NCBI RefSeq assembly: GCF_002234675.1
Contig: NC_019877.2
Span: forward strand, 3,627,041 to 3,691,040
Direction of reading: 5' to 3'
Source: Oryzias latipes
Lineage: Eukaryota > Chordata > Actinopteri > Beloniformes > Adrianichthyidae
DNA: 64,000 nucleotides
This document shows, piece by piece, positions 1 through 12,689 of the stretch. Within the stretch, counting starts at the first letter, position 1. The number at the start of each line of letters is the position of its first letter. Below the pieces are notes generated by a model. The model had not been told where the DNA came from, searched no databases, and worked only from the letters and a program-made list of their open reading frames with translations. The position numbers were made by a program, and so were the translations under genes.

Positions 1-97
1 ACAGTCATCTCAATGGGCTACATACCAGTAATTGTATAGTAAACATAAAATCATAAGGATCATGAATTCATATAATTCAATAAGTAAATTTTAAACT

Positions 98-241
98 AAA
101 CAAAACAAAACAAAACAAAACTAAACTAAACTAAACTAAACTAAACTAAACTAAACTAAACTAAACTAAACTAAACTAAACTAAACTAAACTAAACTAAA
201 CTAAACTAAACTAAACTAAACTAAACTAAACTAAACTAAAC
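98..241. repeat. (CTAAA)n microsatellite
   Basis: About 28 near-perfect tandem copies of the pentamer CTAAA, preceded by a few AAACA-type variants. It lies directly next to the SINE-like repeat that follows. Confidence 0.95.
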
Positions 242-344
242 TGGACATCCCTTCCCTTAGACCCTCCTTCTTGGTAAAAAAAAAAATCCTTAAAAAAATG
301 GATTCCGGAAAAAAAAGAAAAACTTGCTCAGACTTTGGACCAGA

Positions 345-632
345 CACCCCAACCCTATGAGTATGATTATGTGGGCGGTCGACCCATGATCGTAAGAATG
401 CAGGTTCAATTCCCGCCTTGCACGCCCAAGACACTGAACCCCATCTTGCCTCTGGTGGGAGGTTGGCGCCAGTGTTCGGCAGCGGAGCCGCTGTCAGTGT
501 GTGAATGTGTGTGTCTATGGGTGAATGGGACTGTGACTGTAAAGCGCTTTGGGCCTTCGAAAGAAGATAGAAAGCGCTAAATAAGTATACGCCATTTACC
601 ATTTACCATTTACCATTTACCATTTACCATGA
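345..632 (+). repeat. tRNA-related SINE-like retroposon
   Basis: A pol III B-box-like sequence (GGTTCAATTCCC) sits at 403-414. The body carries the AAAGCGCTTTGGG and AAAGCGCTAAATAAGT blocks common in fish SINE tails. The 3' end is a run of CATTTAC heptamers (594-629), which resembles the simple tail of a retroposed SINE. The family name is not assigned. Confidence 0.7.
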
Positions 633-1002
633 ACTGATCAAGGCACTACACTACATAATACCACCAGCTGCAGAGAACAAACTTCACACATCTAGATGTG
701 ATGAATAATGGGACTATATATGGAGTTATTATCAAATAACAGACAAGATTTACTTTGAAATCAATATTTGTGACTCAATTCCACTTGTGATAGTAATTTT
801 TGAGACAAAACTGATAATTGAAGAGTAAAATGTATCGTGAAAGGAACCGTCAGCGCGGAAAACATATTTAACATTTTTTATTACAGCTTTTTAGCAGCTG
901 AGTGTTTTTCTTCTTTAAATTGATATCTGTATTCTATTTTTCAATTTCTATTTACAAGACAGTTTTATTTAGTGAAAATTTAACTGTGAATTTCTGCTTG
1001 AT

Positions 1003-2347
1003 TCATAAAATATATCTTAATGGGTTAAGTGTGAAAACTTCCTGGTGATGTTTGGGGACAATTGGTGTTAAAACTGTTTTGTTGTCCTGGATTTTGGACA
1101 GTAGATTGCTGGTGATGAGACGGAAACGGCGAGTGGTGAGTATCCTACCAGAGTCTTCCTCAACTGTCTGCATCTGATGAAAACAGCTGCATGGCAGAAA
1201 CGGGTCGGACCCAGAGTGAAGCTCCACTGTTGGAGTCTCCTAACATTAAACAAAAACACAACAGACTGTTATGCTTGAATAATCCAATACTGGTCAAGAG
1301 TTATTTCCACCCTTAAACAGTTAAATATGACGGAAAGCTTGAAAGGTTTATAAACACTTACAGATGAGAAAAACCCAAAAAGTTTAGAAAATAGCGGTCA
1401 GTTTAAGAAGCTCAATCCAAATTAATTCATAGGAAACCTGGTTAAGTAAAACTGAAGTTTTCTTGGAGGAATCCCAATATTAAATGTTGGACATTAGATA
1501 AAAACAACAGGAGGGACCTTGGAGGAAAGATTGGATTCAAACTACAAAGCAACTCTGACTTCTGCTGATTGTTATTTTGGTTTTTGAGTTAACCTTTCAT
1601 ACTTTTATCTAAAAGAAACTTTTAAAAGTCCTCCAACAGGGGTAAATAACAATTTTTTTGACAAGGATTTCATAGTGCAGAAGGATTAGAAGTACCTGAT
1701 CAAACAGGTACACAGTGACGTCTTCATCGAAGGACACGCTTTTCTTCCGTTTTATGTTTCCATCTTGCTCTACTGACTCGTCTGGATCATTGGAATTTGG
1801 ACAGATTTGCAGATGACTTCTAAGGTTTATTAAATTTCCATTGGCAGCATCTTCAGTAATAGGGCTTAAAGACTTTTGGATGATGGAGGGCTTTAGAGTT
1901 GATACAAACATGTTATCCATGGTCCATTGGTGTCCAGTGAATTTCCTCCAATCCTGAAAAACTTCCCAGTCATCACATAAAATGATGCACCCATTAATTA
2001 TATTCTTATTCATGGAGTTTTGTGTGTTTGACACATTCAAGTTGTTGGGAACCACACTGGAAACGTTTTTAACACTTAAAAAGTGTCCTTTCTGAGTTTC
2101 TGGGGATTCTGGGAGAACTGGATCTGGAAAAGCAAACACTGATTCTTGGATCTGCTTTTTCTGAGAACCACGGTGAGAAGATGACGGAAAGCAGGAGCAC
2201 TGTGTTTGATCCGTATGTCTCCACGGCCTCCTATTTACGTTTCTTTTGTCGGGATGAAGAATGAGGGCGCAGCTGAGTGTTTGTTGCTCCCCCTCTTCGG
2301 TTTGCACCGTCTCACCTGAGGACTTCAACCAACAAGGCTCCGCCTCC
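1003..2347 (-). CDS. C-terminal tail exons of a lemur tyrosine kinase (LMTK/AATK family), partial or decayed
   Basis: Two minus-strand exons join in frame: about 2347-1696 (donor CAG|GTACTT) and 1239-1003 (acceptor TTAG|GAG). The junction reads KKSVSFDEDVTVYLFDQ then ETPTVEL, and VTVYLFDQETPT is the signature I recall near the C-terminus of LMTK proteins. KSVSF fits the RVxF-type PP1-docking motif, and LMTK2 is known to bind PP1. Downstream, CFHQMQTVEEDSG and ITSNLLSK look like weak counterparts of the family's acidic and TSNLLS segments. A stop follows at 1005-1003, with an AATAAA signal on this strand at 969-964. Upstream a stop closes the frame just before 2364, so the usual very long LMTK exon is missing or shortened, and I recognised no kinase domain up to 19 kb. 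It could be lmtk2 by synteny, a relic, or a short novel gene. The tail assignment is fairly sure; functionality is not. Confidence 0.55.
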
Positions 2348-2364
2348 CTGCATGTGGGATTCAC

Positions 2365-5300
2365 AACAACTCAGTCAGATCCTTCAAACACGCTAATGAT
2401 CAGCTTAATTACCACTATAAGTCTGATACGTCATGCAATATGGATGACTGGGGGGGGCATGAGGCAGCAGCTTCATGCATCAGTCTTGATTTCAAAACCT
2501 TGTATTGCCACAACTTAGCAATACAACTTAACACAAAAACTGGGCCAACATGCTTCTCAAAGCAAATTAAAAAGATCAAAAGTTGACATTTTATTCTTTA
2601 ACTGCAAATTATTAAGTACAACTCTGCTAAAAACAGACTCCAACTGTAGGTTTTTGGTTTTTGTTTTTAAATTATTGGGCATGACTGACTAAGATCCCGA
2701 CCAATAAAGACTTTCTGAGCACGATAAAAATAACCATTTGCTGTTAATTTACCTAAATTGATTCCCCTAGAGATAACTAGCACCATCAGCAGTATTTTGA
2801 AGGGTTTGCACATTAAATCAAAGCAAAAGGCTTCTGCCTGAACAAAAAAAAATAAACTGCACCATCTGGAAATGGTCTAATTTTGCTTGAGGCGAGCAGT
2901 GTTTTTTTGTCCATGTTCGTTTTTTTTTTTTTTACCATAATCTCATTCATGACCAGCGGGTGGCAATATTTCAAGAAAGAGAAGGGTTTTCACCCGCCTG
3001 AAGTGGCTCAGTGTCTTTGAGGATTTTTTCATTCATATGCCACATTTTCTGGCATAAAGGCGGTGTTTTGCCCAGTTTCCACATTAGATCTTTCGTATTT
3101 CTGGCGTTCGTGATTCGTCGATGTGCGCAGATGTCCGTCGAAGGTTTCTGCCGACGTGAAATTCGGTTTTGAGCTGTTTAAAATTTTTTGGTTGATTGAA
3201 AATTTGCAGTTTATGCATATTTTACTTAGTTTAGACGCAATGATTATGTAAATCTTGAGCAACTGTGCCTGATTTTTGCAAGATGCATACGCAAATTTTT
3301 GGCTTTCCACCACCTTTTTACGTATATCTAACAGACGCATGTACCACAGATGTATAACATTTATATTACACATGTGATGGTGCACGTTCAAATGACATAA
3401 TTGATGCACGAGTCACTAATGAACCGCATATGGAATAATCACGTACGGTTCATTTTCTATGTTAATTTACGTGGTCTTTGCGTGGTTTATTCGTACTTCT
3501 TCCGTGGTTTATTCGTGACACATTTGTGACCACAACTTTTCTCATTTTTTGCCCGTATATTCATGTATGACCCAATTTCATCTGTGCAAAATGCGCAAAA
3601 TGTTTATGGTGGCTGTGTAACACAGGCTTGTGTTTTTAGTGTTTTTAACATGTTCTTGTGGCATTTGTCTGATGATGGAGGACGTATATAAATAAAATAT
3701 AAATTAGCCAAGAAATTACACTTCTTAGAAACACTTTGAAAATAGATCAAACATTAATCAAAAGATAATCGGAGTGGTTAGTTAAGACAAACCAGGTTAA
3801 CTTTTAAAATTGAAAGATTTCAATCTTTCTGTGTTAAGATGTCTGAAAAGTATCTGTGCAGCTCTTTATTTTAACCTGCTGGTCTGAAAATTTGCAAAAA
3901 AGCCACATTTAGCCTGTGTGTTTTGAAAATAAAAGGATTTCTTGACCTCTGTGTGCTTCTAAGACACTGGAAAGTCTTTGGGAGAAGCTCCACTGTGTCG
4001 TAAAAGCAGGTGTATCATAATTTAAAACACTTAAGGAAGCTCAAATACTTAAAAATGTAGAGTAAAAAGAAACACAACAAGCAACATGCTGTTAAAGGAC
4101 TGAGTGAAGACATGTCCTCTCCAAGCTCAAGCTTCCGGATTTTTTTGGCCACACTTGGAATGGTTGGATGAGCCAAAGTATGCCGTCCATTTTCCACAAC
4201 AGGGTGCACTAACCCTGATGAAACACAAATGCAGCCGTGCACACCAATACCGGCCACTCACTCCTGCGCCTGAATAAATATAAGAGCCTGTCCATCTGCA
4301 GGGACAAAGACGCAAGAGGAAACTTTCTCCGGTCTGTGGTAACCAAGCAACCGCTGGGCGAGTGACTCAGGAAAGGAAGATAGGAGCTGAGTCACAGCCA
4401 TCGTGACGTAAAGGATGTAAAAAGACACACAAACACATGCATGCTGTAGGCCGTAAAGCTTGTAATCTGCTCCGTTTGGGTACATTTACACCTTATTGTG
4501 TAACAGGTGGAGGGGCTCAGGGGAAAAAACAGGTTCTAAGACTTAAGCAAACAACCAAAAAGGTTCCACAACGGAAAGGCAGACACTCACAGCTGTAATT
4601 TGCACCATACCTTCTGGCGATTTTGTGTCCGGAAAACCAGCTCAAACCATCTTTTCTAATGACCAGCGTGGCTCCAACGTTAATATTTTTCAGCTCTGTA
4701 AAAATAGAGAAGAGCATGCATCTAAACTAGCAGACACTGCCTGTAAATTCTGCTGCATCACGACTAGTGCTGTAAGATGTGTTGCAGCACAACGTCTCTG
4801 CAACCACAACAAGATACAGCAGCAAATTCATCTACTCACCGTGCATTCTTCTCTCTGCTGCAGCCATGCTCCTCTACACGGGCCAGCTTTCTGAAGGCAG
4901 GATGCACATGGAGAGAGGGGACACATTGCAAATGGGATAGGGTGGGGTGGGGGGGTGCAAAAAGTGCAGGAGCAAAAGCCAGGATGAAAAGGATGTGAGG
5001 GCAAAGAAAGGACGAAGAGCTCACATTTCCAGCTCTCTCCCGGAAAGCTGGTGGCCTTCCTGCAGCAGAGCGCGATCGATAACCACCCGTCTAATGTAAC
5101 ACAGCGGCCAAACTCATCGACACCCCCGCTGTCGTTACTGTTTATCCATCTTTAGATTTCATTGACATAAATCTTGAAGACCCACTCTGATGTAAATGGT
5201 GTTCTTGGTTGCATTTTTCTGACGAAGGAGGACATATTAAGCTTGAAACTTCGGAGAATGTCTGATAATTGTTGTGAATCAGGAGGAGACGAACAAACAC

Positions 5301-8300
5301 AATCTGGAAAAGGACAAAGAAAATGCGTCACACGCTCCCTGCTCCGAGCTCTCAGCGTCGGGGAGGGGAAGAGGGGATGGAGTTGCTCCACGCATTAGTC
5401 CCAACCCACAACTCAGAGGTGAACTTTGGAATATACTGCTGCCACTCCACAGAAACCATGTCCCTAGAAAACAAGTTTTGTTTGGAGGTTTTTTGGGCAA
5501 AAAATGGCATCTTAATTAAATGAAAACTGGAAACATTTTGAAAATAGATCAAAAGATGTTCAGACAGGGATTTTTAAGATTAAATGATAGAGTGTCTGGA
5601 ATAAATCTAGACAACAAACAGAAGCTGATGGCTCTGCCCAAATGTAGAAAGTCTTTGATGTAGTTACTGTCACACCCAGGTTCACCTTTCGGCATGTCCC
5701 TTCAGGGGTCGCCTCTTATTCACCTTATGTCTATGGGTGCAGGGCATAAGATTAAAAAAAAGAAAAAGAAACCCCGAATACAATTCAGTCAGCACTCAAT
5801 CCACCAAAAACACTTCATAAAGCTGCCAAAACATCTTACTGTTTAACAAAATAAGGGTTAATTACTCATACAGCAGATGCGACACATCCAGACAACAAAG
5901 TTGAATGTGTAGTTTTACATTACAAAAGAAGACATCTGAATGTGATGAGTTTTAAGATTGAATTTCTCTTTTTTTGAGTCCTGCCTTCTGCTTTGCCAGG
6001 TGAGGGAACAGTGCTTCCCTCTATTGGTTAAACGACAAATAGCAACTGTTTTTAGTCTTTCGGATTTAAGTTATAGTAATTGGGTGTTTTCTATGATATA
6101 CAATACCTAAAAAAACATCTTTGAGATATTTGTTTCGCTGATTCTTTAAAAAAAAAACTGTTTCATTTTGTACTTTTCTTGCAGATTTTGCTCTCCCCCA
6201 GCAACAAAATCACTGATGCTGGAGTTCTGCTTTTCCACACCCAGACAGCATCAGGATGTTGTTTCCAGGAGACAACAACACCACCATTCAGTCCATCTCT
6301 GGCTCTCAGTCGGGTCAAGGAAACGTAGGAGAAGGAGGAGGAGGAGAGGTGAATGGAATAAAAAACACATTCTGTGCTGAGTAAAAAAAAAAAGAAGAGA
6401 TGGACAGATGGTGCCTCCACTCATGTTCTTTGCGTAGAGCTGTCCTCTTGAGCATCTTTGGATCCATAAGGTTTAGCAGGTCGTGACCCCTTATGGAGCA
6501 ATGTTTAATGACAGGTAACTTTCCAGTACTGAAGAGGATGAGCCGAGCTTCTGTCTCAACATGAGAGACTTGTGCAGTTTCTTTCACTGGAACTGATGGA
6601 TGAATCTGTCCGGACGTCCCTATAATCTGATACGGAGGCAACTTCTGCATCCAAATGTCAGATGAATGACTAATGTCACTTGGATTTGATGCCGTCTTGC
6701 CTGACCAGCTGAAACCCTGACAGTTTACCTCCATCACTGCTAGAATTTTAACTGTAGGGGAGCGATTATTCACTGAGCTGGTGTAATTTCTCCACAGAAT
6801 CCTCACCGCCAGAGCACAATAAATAAGATAGAGCTGACTAAACAGCTCAACCTTCATGACTGGATGTTCCAGCTCTATTGAGTTGAAACATACACACCAC
6901 ATGCCAAAAGTACTGTATCCATTTCCAGTGCAGGCGCAGAATCATCAAATCCAGCCGGCAAAGAGCAAGTGACACCAAACAATCCACGAGAGGAGGGTAA
7001 TAGGAGATGATTGGGCTTATTCTGAGCATGCCAAATACACGGCGTGCAGCCTTGAAGAGGAATGGAGCTGTAGCCTTTAAACTCTGAAGCCAGTGGAATG
7101 GGGCAGCTTCCAGTCAGGGCGATGGCAGCAATATCTGCAGCCTTTATTTGGACACGGCACTGCAGAGAAGAAGGGCTGAGATAACAGCAAGTGTGTGGCC
7201 TCAGCTTCAATGAACCCTCAAAAAATCTGCAGGGTTTTGTTTCATAAGCATGCTAAGTCTTGCAAAGTGTCACCAACACATCCATTTAAACTTTTCTCCA
7301 AAGGAAGGAGGGATGACCCAGAACAGCAGCAGTAAATTTCAGAAGTCTTGGATGTGCCTGGTGACATAAATGAATAATCTCTCTCAAATCACCAGCCAAG
7401 TATATTTGAGCGTCTGTTGACAGCGGCCCACCTGCTCCGCCCGAGCTCCGACTGAGGAAGAGGGCCTGTCTGATGGAGCAGGGCTGCTGCCTTATTGGGA
7501 GAAGTGGATGTGTGTTAGAAAGAAGACGTAACACACTGGTGGCAGCCAAAACATCCTATTTAAAGTTAAACTGGAGGCTTAAATTCATTAATTTATCATG
7601 CAGAAAGAATTTTGTTAAAAAAAATCCTAAAACTAGATTTGAAAAAAAAGGATTGAAGTTTTCACAGATGTCCATAAAACAAGTGCACTGTAAAAAGTCC
7701 AACTGTCGATAAAAATGATTCAAACAAGAGGTTAAATCTGAGCATGTATGGAGCAGGACAGTGGGAGGAGCCATGTAGGGAAATATATGTTATTTTGTTT
7801 TAAGATAAATTTCAAGATTTTTTGGTTCGTTATTGTGTGGAACTGAAAATAATGCCTTTTTGGCAAAGCGGACCTGGTGTAATTGACTCATTTATTTGGC
7901 TTTTAAGTGTTTTATGGCTTTTATGGTTCATCATTTCACATTTGTGACCCTCTTTGTCTTTTAATCTGTACAATGCCTTCCCAAAGCAAAGTCCTTTGAT
8001 TGTTGTCTTTATTCTTTTTATGATTTTTTTTTATTGTTTAAATACGTTTCTGAAGCACAATATTAGTAAAATTTCAATTAAAACCAGTTTTTCTGTATGA
8101 AACCTAGAGAACCCATAGGGTCGAATATGGCCTTTTCTTTTTTCTTTTTGTTTATTCAATTTTTTAAAAAGTTTTTCTTTCTTTATTTTTTTACTGCTGT
8201 TTATTGCTGCTCTCTAAAGTTTAATTAACTTTAAAAGCCCTGGAGAAAATTGTTGGGTTCTTCAGGATTAAGAAATGTGTCCAAAGAAAATTACCAGATC

Positions 8301-8533
8301 AAGTAAAATTGTCAATGTCAAACATGGGATTAGGTGTAATATCCGAGCTTTTAAAGTACAAATATGTGTGTTTTTGTAGAATAAATAAGCAAATATATTA
8401 GATTTTTTGAATTTATTATCTTTTTGTTTTTTTATTTAAAAAAGGAGGAAAACAAAAATGACATAATCGACTAAGTAAGTAAATATTTTTTGATAAAGCA
8501 TCAAAAAATCTGAAAAAAGACTGCATAACTAAT
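2365..8533. other. Gene-poor intergenic stretch
   Basis: No exon chain with splice sites and a recognisable protein was found on either strand. About 2940-3720 and 5150-5400 hold AT-rich dispersed repeat material (for example TGTGGCATTTGTCTGATGA at 3659-3677, echoed near 5213 and 58340). A fragment at 5690-5720 resembles a common fish repeat (CCCTTCAGGGGTCGCC). Open frames here are short and look accidental. Confidence 0.6.

Positions 8534-8597
<64 letters not shown>
8534..8597. repeat. (CA)n-(TA)n microsatellite
   Basis: A short CA run passes into about 26 uninterrupted AT dinucleotides. Likely length-polymorphic. Confidence 0.95.
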
Positions 8598-8599
<2 letters not shown>

Positions 8600-9789
8600 A
8601 ATCATTTTTTTAAAATGATTTGTTACTTTAACCATATTTTTAAAATGATTTCTTTTCTAGTCTACTGACTCAAAGGACATTTTCACCACATGATGGCAGC
8701 AGAGGGCAGGTGAAGGACTGGCCACAAGTTTTTCGTTGCCAAAAGTAGAAAAATCGGAGCGAATGAACAACTTTTAATTTCTTTTCTTTCACTGTCATTA
8801 ATTGTGTTCCTAACCTAACAATTTCAGAGCACTTTTTTTTAACAATTATGGTCCTAAAAGCAGTGACGAAAGGCCTGCGCCCGTCTGTCACTGCACAAGG
8901 AGCCTTTTATGTTAACACACCTTCCTTAGCCTGCTTGTAATCAGACCGCAGCTCAACGAGCAGCTAAGCAGGATGAAATGAAATTTCAAGAGTAATACAA
9001 GCCTAACAAACCACCAGACACATGGGCATGTGTGAGAGGGTATGTGCTTTACATGGGAGTTTGGCTCACAGTCAGAAAGCATGACCGTGACCTCTGACCT
9101 GTGCAGACATAATGACATGGGCATACATGTGCTTGATGTTCAGAGGCTGAGGCAGCTGAGGGACTCCTCCAGAGGTCTCGGGTGTTGGGAGCTTATCTTG
9201 AAGGATCATGCACGGTCCAGAGCAGACGTATGCACAGATCTGTTTCAGTAGGAGAGAAGAGTTCTGTGCTCTCAGAATATACGCAGCGCACAAATATATC
9301 TGCATGGGAAATCAGGCACGTCTTTTTTGTCTACTGCTCAAAGAAAACTTCATTTAAAAATCTCAGTAAGATGAACAATTTCTAAATGCTGCTCTGAATT
9401 TGTTATTTTTAAAAAGCATTAGTTTTGTCATTTGTGTTTGCTGAAACTACTGCAAAAGCGTGGGAACCCCATCAACCTCCTGATCCCATCGCTGGCTTGT
9501 GAAGGTCCCTGGTATTCATTAAATGCAGCTACTTTTACGTCAAAACTATAATGACTCAGAGTTGGAGTTTGGTTATGAAGCAAGCATGGTGAAGAGTAGA
9601 GATAATTCAAACTTGTACTGACCGGCAAAAAGAATAAAAAGTCATATTAAAGCCCAGAGCGGCGTTGTGTGGCGTGCAGGCACTGCTTGTCCCCTCGTCT
9701 GCGGCCCTCATTTAACCTCCTCTAACTGGCTGAGCAGATGCTACACGCCCCTCCGTTCATCCACTCTGGTCAGAGCTGCACGTGACAAA

Positions 9790-10190
9790 TTTATGGAACA
9801 CTTTTTAAAAACTTTCTTTGGTTGCATGTCATTTTTAGTAGAATCGGCAAAAGTAAATTTTTTGATTTCCTTGGCAACAGGGGTTTTTGGTGCACGCCCG
9901 CATTCCTTATATTGTATGTCATATCGTTTTGTTTTGCTTGAGCAACGGATTCATGTCTTGAATTTTCATAACATCCTGGTAACAACTTGTTAGCAACAAG
10001 GGAACGCCACTTTTGCGAGCACGCCATGCCAACGCCGTTTAAAATCTGTAAACTTTAGAGCCAACGTTTTTCCCCCAAGTTGCTTCCCATTGATGTTCAA
10101 AGAGTTAGGAGGCGATGGATCCCTAAGGAGGAGTTTGTGGCAGGGGCACCATTTTTCCTTCTTCAAAGGTGCAGTAAGAAAAAAGAATTG
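9790..10190 (+). repeat. Dispersed repeat R2, copy 1
   Basis: This segment shares an ordered set of blocks with 54955-55560. Examples are CATTCCT...TTGT, TTTTGTT...GCTTGAG, AACAT.CTGG, and TTGCTTCCC(A/G).TGATG followed by GAGTTAGGAG.CGA.GGATC, ending near GCAGTAAGAAA. The two copies are the evidence that it is a repeat. Class unknown. Confidence 0.6.
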
Positions 10191-10199
10191 CAAAAAAAA

Positions 10200-11121
10200 T
10201 CGAGTCCCTGCCGTCCAGGCAGTGGGGGTCTCTGCTGAATTTGAGAGCGTGCCTGCAGCGCAGTCGGTCCGACTAAAACAGCTGTCAAAGCAGCCGTGCC
10301 TGAGCGTAAAGGAGGAGCAGAGAGTTTCCTCGGAGATCCTCGATTTGACTCTGACTCACTGAGCCAAACATTTCAGACATTAGCAGGGGATTTAATAGAT
10401 TTAGTGTAGCATCCAGAGAGGCGTAAAGTTTAAACTGATGACATTATTATGTATCAGCTTCCAAGACAAATAGTTGCTGATGTGTTACCCAAAAAAAAAA
10501 AAAAGCTGGAGCACCTCTGTGCATCTGATATTTGTTGTAAAATGTTAAAATAAAACCTCCTGCAGCAAGCAGGCAATTAAAATAGCTGTTCTATTCATGA
10601 CCGTAAAGGTTTCCTCTCCTTCTTTAGGAATATCATTTAGAGGCAAATGGTTTCTGATTAAACTTGTTGGGTTTGTGACTCTTAAATGACAAATACACAG
10701 GTTTAAGGCTCATAAAGGTGGATTTATTTGTGATCATTAAAATCAATTCAGAAACTTTTTTTTTTTTCACTTTTCGAGGTTAAAAATAGCCCTAATTTTT
10801 AATCAATTGTCAAATTAAACTAATGCAAAGATGTAAACATTTCTCTAAAAATCCTCAGGTAACTATTTAGCTAACAGTCATGTTGACAAATCTAATTATA
10901 TGACTAATGTTGATCTGATGTTTTCAAGCTAATACTTTTGTTGACATCACAGCACAAATACAGCTTATCTGCATTATTTAATTTTTCTCTTTACTTCTTT
11001 ACATTTGTATTTATGTTTTTTAGTATAGGGGTGGCAAATAATCAGAGATTTATAGTATTGATTATTTTCAATTGTCTACGTAATGTTTATTTTTTCAAAA
11101 GCTACTGTCTGTACCTTGAAA
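10200..11121. other. Intergenic, no gene seen
   Basis: AT-rich sequence with poly-A and poly-T runs and no supported exon. The last 150 bases may belong to the LINE fragment that follows. Confidence 0.5.
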
Positions 11122-11173
11122 AAAATTGTCCCTCTGGGATAAATAAAGTTATTTGCGTTGAATTGAATCGAAT
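11122..11173 (+). repeat. 3' tail of a fish LINE
   Basis: The block AAATTGTCCCTCTGGGATAA followed by ATAAAGTT and a degenerate GAATTGAATCGAAT tail is the usual 3' end of non-LTR retrotransposons in fish genomes. Only the tail is recognisable. Confidence 0.65.
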
Positions 11174-11690
11174 ACTGCTGTCGTCAAATACGTCCGTTCA
11201 TCACAAATAATGTAAACAGTTTTATCTGGTTTGATAGAGCTGACCAAAACATGGCAGTTTGGAAAATTGGCTTCGACTTTCAGAATCTTAAGCCTTTGTC
11301 ACAACTGTCCGTGCGGGCGGATACCGGCATGCGGAAAAATGAGCAAAATATAGGCAGCCCAGAGGAAGTGTCAACCCAAAGAGCCAAAATGTTCATACAC
11401 TTTTATTTCTACCGTCATGCAACATGTAGGGGGGGAGTAGGTGAGACGTAGGCGTGTTGTACGTTTTTTTTTGCTTTTCAACTACCCTAAATTCTTTGCA
11501 ATTGCACAAGGAGCCCTTTAGTGCTGTTCACGTGATAAGTGTCCTCTCCCTACTGTAGCCAGACTATTAGAAATGAGGAAATTAGACTATCTGAGAGTAG
11601 TTTGTGTGGGTGTCCACTAGCACTTCCATATGACGTGCACACCCCGTGTACGAATGGGCAGTAAATGCCCAGTTCTCCACTGATGACTGG

Positions 11691-11866
11691 CAGGGGTGGG
11701 CAACTCCAGGCCTCGAGGGCCGGTGTGTCTTCATGATTTCCAGATATCCAAGCCCTACTCATGACTGATTACCTGGTTGAGGTTCGTCCAACCAATTAGA
11801 ACATGCAAGAGGCGGGTATGTTGGAAAACATGCAGGAATTCGGTCCCCGAGGCCGGGAGTTCCCTG
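11691..11866. mobile_element. Non-autonomous hAT-like DNA transposon fragment
   Basis: The left end CAGGGGTGGGCAACTCCAGG continues into GCCTCGAGGGCCGG. The right end (GGTCCCCGAGGCCGGGAGTT then CCCTGAG) is its degraded inverted complement. The CAGGGGTGGGCAACT terminus with a palindromic CTCGAGG core is familiar from fish hAT-type MITEs. No transposase is present. Flanking sequence at 11290-12170 may be another, interrupted repeat. Confidence 0.6.
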
Positions 11867-12234
11867 AGTGCGGCGGACGTGCACCATATGACAGCACCAT
11901 CCATTCGTCATGAGTGCGGATAACCTCCATTATCCTTACGAATACTTCACGATACACTTACCACACGCATAACAATGGTACGCTCCATTTTCAGGACTTC
12001 CCTTAAGGTGCCTGCATGATGAATTACAAGACCCATCTGTCTCCACAACCCGAAGACCTGCAGCATCCTCTTCAAAACCTGCATAGGCTAAAAGTATTTT
12101 TCTAAAGAGCAAAATCGCTGCAGTTTGTGCCTCTAGAAAATTCAACAGCAATATTGAACGAGGTGTTCCACAAAGATCAGTTAGGAGTCTTCTTTGTTCT
12201 TTTAGGATTGCAAATGATATTCAAATTTAACTTT

Positions 12235-12680
12235 TTTTTATCGATCTTTTCCTGCTGAAGAGCACCTTAAAGTGCTTTACATAATAAATGAAATAATAGT
12301 AAAAATGACTATCATAATAAAAAATTAAATAAAAAATAACACACATACACAATAACAATCTGTCAATGAAATCAACAAAAACTGGTGGACATAAAAGCTA
12401 TGCTAAAAAGATAAGTCTTTTTTTTTTTTTGAAAACCTCCAGCATGGATGAAGCCTTCAAATCCTCAGGCAGGCGGTTCCACAGGCCAGACCCACAAATG
12501 TGGCCTCACTGTGGGTTTTCTGACCTTGGGGACCGCCAGCAGACCTGCCCCCCGAGAACTTGAGGGCTCCGGGAGGGTCATGAACTAAATCTGGTTTAAA
12601 AGAAAATGAAGGTTCATTTCCATTTGAACTTTTATGAACCAATAGAAAAATCTTAAAATTGATTCTTAAGCTGACTGGGA
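12235..12680 (+). repeat. Dispersed LINE-derived repeat
   Basis: Contains AGTGCTTTACATAATAAATG and the GAAGCCTTCAAATCCTCAGG / GGCGGTTCCACAGGCCAGA / AGGGCTCCGGGAGGGTCATG series, then AATCTTAAAATTGATTCTTA. I know this ordered series as a high-copy fish repeat, probably LINE 3' sequence. No open frame. Confidence 0.55.
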
Positions 12681-12689
12681 GAATTATGA

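Noticed and set aside
6315-6902. 195-codon open frame on the minus strand
   Set aside because: Long for its AT content, but ends in low-complexity Pro/Ser and shows no family motif or neighbouring exons; not supportable as a gene.
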